Assembly: GCA_021158195.1 (NCBI GenBank)
Contig: JAGGVA010000059.1
Span: forward strand, 1 to 5,153
DNA length: 5,153 nucleotides
Source of the DNA: a bacterium
GTDB taxonomy: Bacteria > Patescibacteriota > Minisyncoccia > Minisyncoccales > PEYH01
Direction of reading: 5' to 3'
Made by a program: the position numbers and the translations under genes. The notes under the pieces were generated by a model. That model did not search any database and was not told where the DNA came from. It saw only the letters and a program-made list of their open reading frames with translations. Positions 1-5,153 of the stretch are shown in pieces (position 1 is the stretch's first letter; each line of letters opens with the position of its first letter).

Positions 1-40
1 AAATAAAAAAGCATTCTAATGTTCTTAAGAACATTAGAAT
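1..40 (-). terminator. Perfect 28-base palindrome with T-run on the minus strand, probable intrinsic terminator
   Basis: Bases 13-40 are a perfect palindrome with half-site ATTCTAATGTTC and centre TTAA. As RNA it gives a 12-base-pair stem with a four-base loop. On the minus strand it is followed by GC and then TTTTTTATTT (plus-strand bases 10 to 1), the layout of an intrinsic terminator. On the plus strand no T-run follows, so the polarity agrees with the gene array. The stem has only three G-C pairs, and it lies about 200 bases after the NERD stop, which weakens the case. A protein-binding palindrome is the alternative. Confidence 0.55.
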
Positions 41-63
41 TCCAAAGTTGGAACAACCCAATT

Positions 64-102
64 GCTCCCGGTTTTCACTCCCGGTTTTTACTCCCGGCTT
101 TT
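64..102. repeat. Three tandem copies of a 13-base GC-containing repeat
   Basis: Copies lie at 64-76, 77-89 and 90-102 with an exact 13-base period and the consensus ACTCCCGGTTTTT. Differences are few: the first base is G in copy 1, the last is C in copy 1, and CGGT becomes CGGC in copy 3. The GC-rich CTCCCGG core stands out from the very AT-rich surroundings. On the minus strand each unit reads as CCGGGAG between A-runs. It lies between the NERD gene and the terminator-like palindrome, so it would be within the 3' untranslated part of a minus-strand message. Confidence 0.85.
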
Positions 103-133
103 GTTTTTTGTTTAACATCATAGCTTAAACATT

Positions 134-170
134 ATTCAATTTACATTCTTAATTCAATATTACATTCTTG
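134..170. repeat. Imperfect tandem duplication, 18 and 19 bases
   Basis: Two adjacent copies share ATTCAAT followed by TTACATTCTT. The first occupies 134-151 and the second 152-170, the second having one or two extra bases between the shared blocks. It lies in the AT-rich spacer after the NERD gene. No function is evident; replication slippage is the simplest origin. Confidence 0.6.
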
Positions 171-243
171 GTTTTAAACTTCTCATAACTCGATGCTATA
201 AAATTTCAATAAAATATTACAGAAACCCATAATTGAGAGAGTT

Positions 244-960
244 CTAATATGGGATTTTGCCAATTTTACCTAAAATACACTGGGAAATTAAATTTATTTC
301 TTTCTCTTTGAGCAATCTTTCGGGTTTAGTGCTCTGAAGGAATTTAACTAAATCTTTTAGCTTGATGATTTTCACTGTAGGCCTTATTATTTTTAATTTC
401 ACCTCGGGATTAGTAAAAACACAAATAGGAGTTACTGGTATATCAATTTTTGCTTTCATTTTTAGAAAACGCCTTAATGAAAGAGCTTCAAATTTGGCTT
501 GTTTACTTACACTACCGATCGGAAAGTATCTTGGCATAAACTTTCTTTTATGTTTCCTCCTTTTGCTCCATTCATCTTGATAGCACCGAATAGAACCTTC
601 ATAATTTTTAGTTTCAAGAACAAACACTCCTTTAGGTGATACAAGAATGTGGTCTATATTTCCTCCTTTCTTGGTTATTTTCACATCGTTTATTAACCAC
701 CAAGAATCATCTAACTCTTGAAGGGAGTTTACTACCATTTTTTCTCCCCTTACCCCCTTTTTATAACCATCTGCTTCCTTTAAATCCTTTATCCCCAAAA
801 CACTAGATAATGCCAAAACAATTATTCCCAATACTGGAACTATACTTAAAAGAAGTAGACCTACTCCAATGCCAATTAGTAAAACTACCCATCCTCTCTT
901 TCTTAACCTTCGATAATTTCCCTCCAAATATTCATATCGGGTTTGATTAAGAACTTTCAT
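244..960 (-). CDS. Membrane-anchored NERD (nuclease-related) domain protein
   Basis: The product has 238 residues. A basic N-terminal stretch (RRLRKR, 17-22) precedes two hydrophobic helices (about 24-41 and 43-56), which would form a hairpin and leave the rest in the cytosol. The NERD domain begins at about 65. GVRGEKMV (69-76) carries Glu73, INDV sits at 90-93, and GNIDHILVSPKGVFVLETKNYEG (100-122) carries Asp103, Glu116 and Lys118. Gln154 follows in SKQAKFEA, and PVTPICVFTNP (175-185) gives the last core strand. The Glu, Asp, ExK and Gln set matches the PD-(D/E)xK-like active site proposed for NERD proteins, so the nuclease residues appear intact. The family is predicted to act on DNA, but its biological role is poorly known. 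There is no helicase or kinase domain, unlike larger NERD fusions. The ATG at 958-960 lacks a close ribosome binding site: AAAGGA on the minus strand is about 20 bases away. It is the last gene of the array before the terminator-like palindrome. Confidence 0.9.
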   Translation of the reverse strand: MKVLNQTRYEYLEGNYRRLRKRGWVVLLIGIGVGLLLLSIVPVLGIIVLALSSVLGIKDLKEADGYKKGVRGEKMVVNSLQELDDSWWLINDVKITKKGGNIDHILVSPKGVFVLETKNYEGSIRCYQDEWSKRRKHKRKFMPRYFPIGSVSKQAKFEALSLRRFLKMKAKIDIPVTPICVFTNPEVKLKIIRPTVKIIKLKDLVKFLQSTKPERLLKEKEINLISQCILGKIGKIPY

Positions 961-1020
961 TAATTTGGCTACTTTATTATCCTTTGGAAAATGCCAATAA
1001 CCCTATTTTTGTCTCAACCT

Positions 1021-1767
1021 TTACTTTCCCAAATCTATTTTGGCTTTTACCTCTCCCCATAAAGGTCGGTAAACGAGTTGGAATCCCGAAGCATCTTTGG
1101 GGGCACTGTAAGTTTCAAATCCTCTTATTGTCTTTCCGGGAGCTAAGGTTCCACTATGAGGGAGTTCAGGTTTTTTCCTTTCCAGCAGTGAAAACTCCGC
1201 ATCTTTATACCCGTATTCTGTTTGATAACGGAGGTAAAAGTCATAAATTGGGAGAGAAGAAATTTCTAGCTCTTTATCACTTACATTCCTAAAACTAACC
1301 TCTACTGCCATAAGCTTTTCACCCTCTGGTACAAAAGCAAATTCTCCCGTAGGGATATATTGTTCAAAACTGTGGACTGTAAAAATTACATCTCCTATTT
1401 TTAGCTTGTCGCCAATCTTATAAATTTTAACTCCTTCTACTTTCTTTTCCTCGGCAATGGGTTGTTCTCCCTTCTCTTCAGATGGAGACGCAATTTCCCC
1501 AACCTTTTCCGGAGTGGGAGTCTCAACGGCTTTCTTTAACCCTGTAATTACTCCATACATTGTGGTAGTTTCTATAGCTCCAATTACTCCTAAAATTAGA
1601 GCTAATACTCCTATTACTTTGGCTACAGTTTTTCCTTTAAATGCCAGAATTCCTAAAATTATAGCAGGGATCCCACAGATATAACCTCCAAATCCCATCC
1701 AACCGATAGCAGAAGCTATAATCCCTAAAATTAAAGCAAGGATACTAAAAATAATTGCTTTTCTCAT
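1021..1767 (-). CDS. Membrane protein with N-terminal helix cluster and extracytoplasmic DUF4352-like domain
   Basis: The product has 248 residues. Three hydrophobic helices lie near 4-22, 27-43 and 48-66, rich in Gly/Ala/Ile/Leu and similar in style to DUF4190-type small membrane regions. A Pro/Glu/Lys linker (about 80-112) leads to a beta-rich domain (about 115-247). This domain reads YKIGDKLKIGDVIFTVHSFE, then VPEGEKLMAVEVSFRNVSDKELEI, then LAPGKTIRGFETYSAPKDASGFQLVY. That pattern of a start strand, 'V.V...N.S.KE..I' and an 'L.PG....G...F..P' turn is typical of the DUF4352 immunoglobulin-like/telokin-like fold. MRK at the start and the lysines at 44-50 mark cytosolic loops, which puts the DUF4352 domain outside the membrane. 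Function is unknown; such domains are usually found on exported lipoproteins or anchored surface proteins. The ATG at 1765-1767 has no clear ribosome binding site. The NERD gene follows after 60 bases. Confidence 0.75.
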   Translation of the reverse strand: MRKAIIFSILALILGIIASAIGWMGFGGYICGIPAIILGILAFKGKTVAKVIGVLALILGVIGAIETTTMYGVITGLKKAVETPTPEKVGEIASPSEEKGEQPIAEEKKVEGVKIYKIGDKLKIGDVIFTVHSFEQYIPTGEFAFVPEGEKLMAVEVSFRNVSDKELEISSLPIYDFYLRYQTEYGYKDAEFSLLERKKPELPHSGTLAPGKTIRGFETYSAPKDASGFQLVYRPLWGEVKAKIDLGK

Positions 1768-1779
1768 AATTTATACTGA

Positions 1780-1923
1780 TTAATTCTCATTTTTAATAAT
1801 TGATTTAAACTTGACCTTTAACTCGCTAAAACAAAAAGAGTACCTGACTGTGTCCACACTTTCGGTTGTCACCTTTTCCTTTAATTTTTTAATGAGTGTT
1901 GTTTGATTTAACAATTCCTTCAT
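1780..1923 (-). CDS. Possible small protein, 47 residues, no recognised family
   Basis: An ATG (1921-1923) opens a 47-codon frame ending in TAA (1780-1782). It lies 40 bases after the hydrolase stop and 12 bases before the start of the DUF4352-like gene, so it fits neatly into what would otherwise be a 196-base gap. The predicted peptide begins MKELLNQTTLIKKLKEKVTT and is lysine-rich and mostly polar, with one cysteine and no membrane segment or signal peptide. Codon choice is AT-rich like the neighbours. Against it, there is no ribosome binding site, the frame is open a further eight codons upstream without a second good start, and a frame this short can be open by chance in AT-rich DNA. I do not recognise any family. 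It may be a real small gene, a decayed remnant or spacer. Confidence 0.3.
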   Translation of the reverse strand: MKELLNQTTLIKKLKEKVTTESVDTVRYSFCFSELKVKFKSIIKNEN

Positions 1924-1963
1924 TAGTACAATTTTATTCAGCTTCTGTCATCGTATCAACTAA

Positions 1964-2596
1964 TTAAATTTCAATTATCCTCCCTGCTCCTCCTTCAAGA
2001 TATTTCTCTGGATAAATTTCTTTAAGTTCTTTTTTGTGCTGGGTGCAGTGGGTTGGGCAGATTAGATTTATATCTTTGAACAATTCAAATTCAGAAAAAC
2101 CGTGCATTCCGCCAATAATGGCATAAATTTTTCCGAATTTTTTAGCCGTATCTAAAATAGTACCCATATAAGGATGAGAACAGCCCACAATTAAAACTAC
2201 GCCCTTGCCTGTTATTACTCCCATTGATTGTTCTATTCCTTCTAACTCACCTGTTGAAAAAATATTTTTATGAATTTTTGTTGGCTCTTTTAAGACAACT
2301 TCATTTTCAAAACCCATTGAGGAAGGAAGATAAATTTTTTTAATGTTTGGATTTGTTTTTAAAAGCTCAGAAAGCCCGCCGGTATGGTCCCAATGCAGAT
2401 GAGAAATAAAAATCTCCTCAATTGATAAAGGGTCAATTTTTAACTTCTCCATATTTGAAAGCAAAATCCTTCCATTAGCGCCAGTATCAAATAAAATTTT
2501 GGGCGTATCTTCAACTTCTACAAGACAAGAAAATCCCCAATCGGCTTGGAGATTTTTTTCAAAAGAAGTATTGTCGTAAATAATAGTAATTTTCAC
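1964..2596 (-). CDS. Metallo-beta-lactamase-fold hydrolase of the COG1237 (dihydropterin synthase-like) type
   Basis: The product has 210 residues, starts at GTG (2594-2596) and ends at TAA. Visible motifs in order are the opening YDNT (7-10), LFDTGA (35-40), SHLHWDHTGG (65-74) with His66, His68, Asp70 and His71, GCSHP (138-142), GGMHG (162-166) and PTHCT (181-185). These are the metal-binding elements of the metallo-beta-lactamase fold, and the order with DNT at the start and GCSHP/PTHCT later is typical of COG1237. Members of that group are often named 7,8-dihydropterin-6-yl-methyl-4-(beta-D-ribofuranosyl)aminobenzene-5'-phosphate synthase, but that name is usually transferred rather than proven, and the substrate here is unknown. 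No signal peptide is seen, so it should be cytosolic. It is compact, on the short side for the group. The gene starts 19 bases after the thioredoxin-CcdA stop with no good ribosome binding site, so it is probably translated from the same message. Confidence 0.88.
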   Translation of the reverse strand: MKITIIYDNTSFEKNLQADWGFSCLVEVEDTPKILFDTGANGRILLSNMEKLKIDPLSIEEIFISHLHWDHTGGLSELLKTNPNIKKIYLPSSMGFENEVVLKEPTKIHKNIFSTGELEGIEQSMGVITGKGVVLIVGCSHPYMGTILDTAKKFGKIYAIIGGMHGFSEFELFKDINLICPTHCTQHKKELKEIYPEKYLEGGAGRIIEI

Positions 2597-2615
2597 AATT
2601 TTAGAGTGTTTTTGA

Positions 2616-4292
2616 TTAACCAGTGGTTTTTCTTTTGTGATATAGAGTGTGAAGAAAGATAATTATTACTGAAATTATTATTGCGATGAATAAAATGGAA
2701 AATGCTGTCAAGACACTTTCCAAAAGTTTGGGTTTTATCATTAAAATCAATCCTAAAAACAAGATCATAAAGCCGGAGACAAGTTTTAGCCTTCTTACCC
2801 AAAGTTGAGAAAAAGTTCTTTTTCCTAAAGTCACAGCAAAGATTAAAACAATAACCGCCAAAGGAATTACATATACTAAATTGTAAAAAATCAAATAAAG
2901 ATAATATTGAATGGGAGGAAGATTTCTTAATGTTAAAACTCTTGTATATACCATAGGAAATCCAAAGGTACACAGAAGTTCATAGATATTTACGGTAGCG
3001 GCAATAATTGATGTTGCCCCAATTAAAGCCCAAGTAGATTTAGCCAAACTCAAATTTTTCACCCTTTGGATAAATTTTTCTTTGTGGCTTTTTGGTAAGG
3101 TTAAAGAAATTCCTTTCTGGAAGAAGAAGTAATCCTTTATATTTATAAGACCTGCGAAAACAGCTATCAATCCAGCAATTATAGTTAAGATAGTAATCTT
3201 TCCCCCTAATTGAAACACATTAAGTAAAACAGCCATAAACAAAAAGTAAAAAAGAGCAGAGAAAAATATAAATACACCCCCTACCAAAAGAATTCTCCTC
3301 CTTGCTCCAGCCAGGCCAATTAAAGCGGCTAGAAGAAAAGTTAAGACAAAAAAGGCGCAGGGGTTAAAACCGTCAGCCAAAGCAATTAAGAAGGTTAAAA
3401 TTGGCAGGGAGAACTTTTTAGTTTCTATTTTTCCGACAATAGGAAGTTGGACCGTTTCTTCTTCAGATCCCTGAACAACTTCTTCAGTCGGAGTAGCTTC
3501 TTTTGGTTTTGTTTCCTCTTCAGGAATAGTTGGGTGAGTTTCTTCCGGAAAACTTGGTGGAGGAGAAATTTCATTTTTAGAAAGAGTTATCTTTATAGCA
3601 TGATCAAATTCAGCATAAGGAACAAACCCTGAACTCGGTGGAAAAGCACTTCCTGAAAACTTAACCTTTTGAGGCTCAACAATGTCAAATACTTTATTTT
3701 CTAATTTCTCAAAAAGGTTTTTAGTAAAAAGAAGGTCTTTTAATTCTTTTTGAGTGAATTTTTCTTTGCCAATTGTCTTTGGGGGGTCCTCTCCATTCCA
3801 TTGAAAAAGATACTCATTTTCGCTTAATTTAATTAAAATTCTTCCGTTTGCCCAAATTTTTGGAAAAGCAGGAAGTTTAGTTAAATCAAGGTTTTCAAAA
3901 GGTATTGACTGATCAATTAAGGGACAAGGATTTGAATTTTTCTTTTTGATATTGTTTTCTGCCTTTGGTACCTCAATTCTCCCTAATTTAATAGTTCTTT
4001 TATCAATAACAATTTGAGGAACAGCAGCTTGAGTTTTATATGCTTTTGCATATTCTCCAAAAAACTGAGAATTTGGATCTTGCCAGTCACCGCCTTTCCA
4101 GGCGTATTCAATGATTACCAAATTTGGATATTCTTGAGGCCACTGGGTTAGAACTATTGGGTCGGTATGAGCACAATTTGGACAGCCAATAAAAGTAAAA
4201 TAAAGAGTGCAAAAATAGTTGCTTGCTAAAATATTTCTTACTGGCAAAAAAAGAAAGATTAATAATAATCCAAAAGAAATTACTTTCTTCAT
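2616..4292 (-). CDS. Exported thioredoxin-like domain fused to a CcdA/DsbD-type transmembrane electron carrier
   Basis: The product has 558 residues. Residues 1-23 form a signal peptide or anchor (MKKVISFGLLLIFLFLP). A thioredoxin-like domain follows, with GCPNC (cysteines 37 and 40) after a beta strand and a probable cis-proline at 92 (AVPQIVID). Residues about 105-235 are an unassigned soluble stretch with a lone Cys123. Residues about 241-285 are a Pro/Glu-rich linker. Seven hydrophobic helices lie near 296-326, 333-361, 365-388, 419-445, 462-490, 501-520 and 524-549. Cys312 in DGFNPCAFF (helix 1) and Cys441 in ELLCTFGFP (helix 4) match the paired membrane cysteines of CcdA/DsbD proteins. 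Positive clusters (RRR 331-333, the 393-418 loop, 491-501, the KRK tail) all fall on the cytosolic side of an N-out membrane domain. Known relatives pass electrons from cytosolic thioredoxin to exported thiol proteins; here the acceptor is probably the tethered N-terminal domain. Helix 7 is extra to the six-helix CcdA core. A weak GGGG lies just before the ATG. Confidence 0.9.
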   Translation of the reverse strand: MKKVISFGLLLIFLFLPVRNILASNYFCTLYFTFIGCPNCAHTDPIVLTQWPQEYPNLVIIEYAWKGGDWQDPNSQFFGEYAKAYKTQAAVPQIVIDKRTIKLGRIEVPKAENNIKKKNSNPCPLIDQSIPFENLDLTKLPAFPKIWANGRILIKLSENEYLFQWNGEDPPKTIGKEKFTQKELKDLLFTKNLFEKLENKVFDIVEPQKVKFSGSAFPPSSGFVPYAEFDHAIKITLSKNEISPPPSFPEETHPTIPEEETKPKEATPTEEVVQGSEEETVQLPIVGKIETKKFSLPILTFLIALADGFNPCAFFVLTFLLAALIGLAGARRRILLVGGVFIFFSALFYFLFMAVLLNVFQLGGKITILTIIAGLIAVFAGLINIKDYFFFQKGISLTLPKSHKEKFIQRVKNLSLAKSTWALIGATSIIAATVNIYELLCTFGFPMVYTRVLTLRNLPPIQYYLYLIFYNLVYVIPLAVIVLIFAVTLGKRTFSQLWVRRLKLVSGFMILFLGLILMIKPKLLESVLTAFSILFIAIIISVIIIFLHTLYHKRKTTG

Positions 4293-4308
4293 ACCCCAAA
4301 ATTTAATT

Positions 4309-4824
4309 CTATTCGGGTAAAACGGCTAAAGTATTATTGAAACGATTAATATAATTAAAAAGCCCCATTACAGAAATTATTTCGATAATCTGAGCCGGAC
4401 TAAACTTTTTTCTTAATCTCTCAAAAATTTCGGGTTGATCCAGGTGCCCATCTAAAGTAACATCTTTTACTAATTCTAAAATTTCTTTTTCTTCAGGAGA
4501 GGAAATTTCTCCTGTTTTAATTTTTTGAATTACCTCATCTTCTGCTCCAAATTTTTTCAACATCTTTTCACTTACATCCAAACAAAAAGGACATTTTAAA
4601 GTTTGGGAAACAACATAAGCAATTTTCCATTTCAAAAGAGGCTCAATTGTTCCTTTGCCCATTATCGTCTTAAAAAGTTCAACAAATTCTTTTAGAATTT
4701 CGGGCCTGTGAGCCATTACTTTTACCCATTCTGGCACTTTTCCTGTTTCCTTCTCAAATTCCTCATAAATTTCTTTAGCAATTTCTTCAACCTCATTTTT
4801 TTCTAAAGAAGGAAGTAAAGCCAT
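4309..4824 (-). CDS. AhpD-like / carboxymuconolactone decarboxylase family protein with CPFC motif
   Basis: With the ATG at 4822-4824 the product has 171 residues, close to the usual length of AhpD. The frame stays open upstream to a TTG at 4891-4893, which would add 23 residues and overlap the dehydrogenase gene by 32 bases. I prefer the ATG because the family-like helix (LPSLEKNEVEEIAKEIYEE) begins right after it; no clear ribosome binding site supports either. Family features are the AHRPEILKEF helix (about 38-47), then a helix leading into KCPFCLDVSEKMLKKFG, with cysteines at 78 and 81. The CxxC dyad is the redox site of AhpD-type thiol oxidoreductases and would be cytosolic, as no signal peptide is seen. 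Counting without gaps, the positions of AhpD's accessory Glu and two His are Trp66, Phe80 and Ser85, so true alkylhydroperoxidase activity is doubtful. The thioredoxin-CcdA fusion gene follows after 16 bases, suggesting a shared redox role (inferred). Confidence 0.85.
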   Translation of the reverse strand: MALLPSLEKNEVEEIAKEIYEEFEKETGKVPEWVKVMAHRPEILKEFVELFKTIMGKGTIEPLLKWKIAYVVSQTLKCPFCLDVSEKMLKKFGAEDEVIQKIKTGEISSPEEKEILELVKDVTLDGHLDQPEIFERLRKKFSPAQIIEIISVMGLFNYINRFNNTLAVLPE

Positions 4825-4861
4825 AAATTTTAGTAAATTAATAGTTGCAATTAAAATAATA

Positions 4862-5153
4862 TCATTTTTTAATTGCCTTGGCCACCCTCTCAACAGCCAG
4901 AAGATAAGCGGCTTTTCGCAAATTTATCTTTTCTCTTTGGGAAAGCGCCCAAACTTCCCCAAATGCCTGGCCTAATTTTTCAGCCAACCCTTTGAAGGTC
5001 TCCTCTTTCTTCCATCTTCTTTTTTCTTTTGATTGCAACCATTCAAAATAAGAAGCAATAACTCCACCAGCATTAGCCAAAAAATCTGGGACAGATATAA
5101 TTCCTCTCTTCTCTAAAATCTCTTGAGCCTCAGGAGTCACCGGGCCATTTGCC
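4862..5153 (-). CDS. gdhA: Glutamate dehydrogenase (Glu/Leu/Phe/Val dehydrogenase family), C-terminal part only
   Basis: This frame is open to the right edge of the window, so the start and most of the protein are missing; about 96 C-terminal residues are visible, ending at a TGA stop (4862-4864). The first residues read ANGPVTPEA, then EILEKRGI, PDFLANAGGVIASYFEWLQ and finally RKAAYLLAVERVAKAI. These are the conserved blocks of the NAD(P)-binding and C-terminal part of glutamate dehydrogenases. The serine in the ASYFEW block corresponds to the residue that contacts substrate glutamate in characterised enzymes. The family interconverts glutamate and 2-oxoglutarate plus ammonia in the cytosol. 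ANGP argues for glutamate rather than leucine dehydrogenase. Cofactor preference cannot be told, because the Rossmann glycine motif lies outside. The valine codon GTG at 5138-5140 is internal, not a start. It is the most upstream visible gene of the minus-strand array, 37 bases before the AhpD-like gene, so co-transcription is possible. Confidence 0.95.
   Translation of the reverse strand, partial: ANGPVTPEAQEILEKRGIISVPDFLANAGGVIASYFEWLQSKEKRRWKKEETFKGLAEKLGQAFGEVWALSQREKINLRKAAYLLAVERVAKAIKK

Noticed and set aside
2..121. A minus-strand frame open from ATG at 121 (MMLNKKQKPG...) through the left edge, about 40 codons.
   Set aside because: It runs straight through the 13-base repeats and the palindrome, so its peptide is just translated repeat. 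It has no ribosome binding site and no recognisable domain.
226..253. CCCATA/TATGGG inverted repeat over the NERD stop codon as a terminator.
   Set aside because: The stem is only six base pairs with a 16-base loop and no solid T-run after it; the palindrome at 13-40 is the better candidate.
984..1292. Plus-strand open frame of about 100 codons.
   Set aside because: It is mostly antisense to the DUF4352-like gene, whose domain pattern is convincing, and its own peptide shows no family features.
1847..1877. TGTCCAC/TGTCAC blocks as insertion-sequence ends.
   Set aside because: No transposase fragment, paired terminal repeat or target duplication is visible nearby, so it is kept only as an alternative for the small-gene region.
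1934..1951. Five-codon minus-strand mini-frame (MTEAE) before the small gene candidate, as a possible leader peptide.
   Set aside because: It is too short to support, with no attenuator-like hairpins around it.
2593..2973. Minus-strand open frame of 126 codons in another register.
   Set aside because: It lies almost wholly inside the CcdA-like membrane domain gene, whose helices and positive-inside pattern are clear. The alternative peptide is low-complexity Phe/Ser/Asn.
4891..4893. TTG as the start of the AhpD-like gene.
   Set aside because: It would overlap the end of the dehydrogenase gene by 32 bases and add residues unlike the family. The ATG at 4822-4824 gives a product of normal length.

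Overview
The window is AT-rich bacterial (or, less likely, archaeal) DNA with every convincing gene on the minus strand, so it is read from the right edge to the left. The standard code fits: the glutamate dehydrogenase stops at TGA and its neighbours stop at TAA or TAG. Ribosome binding sites are weak or absent before most starts. The gene content is the tail of a glutamate dehydrogenase, an AhpD-like protein, a CcdA/DsbD-type membrane protein of the DGFNPCA kind, small membrane proteins and a NERD protein. This would suit a Patescibacteria/CPR-type genome, but that assignment is inference from style and content, not a marker-gene result.

From right to left: 5153-4862 holds the C-terminal end of a Glu dehydrogenase whose start lies outside the window. 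A 37-base gap leads to an AhpD/carboxymuconolactone-decarboxylase-like protein (4824-4309). After 16 bases comes a 558-residue exported thioredoxin-like domain fused to a seven-helix CcdA/DsbD-like electron-transfer domain (4292-2616). After 19 bases comes a short metallo-beta-lactamase-fold hydrolase with a GTG start (2596-1964). This tight spacing looks like one transcription unit centred on thiol redox chemistry.

Downstream are a possible 47-codon small gene (1923-1780), a three-helix membrane protein with an extracytoplasmic DUF4352-like domain (1767-1021) and a membrane-anchored NERD nuclease-like protein (960-244). Their roles are unknown; both put a globular domain on a membrane anchor, on opposite sides of the membrane.

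The left end (1-243) has no convincing gene. It holds an 18/19-base imperfect duplication, three tandem 13-base repeats and a perfect 28-base palindrome. The palindrome is followed on the minus strand by a T-run and is the best candidate terminator for the array.

The redox part can be read as a possible system. The fused protein would carry electrons across the membrane from a cytosolic thiol donor to its own tethered exported thioredoxin domain. The AhpD-like CPFC protein next door could be a cytosolic partner. Only the motifs and gene order are seen; the partnership is inferred.
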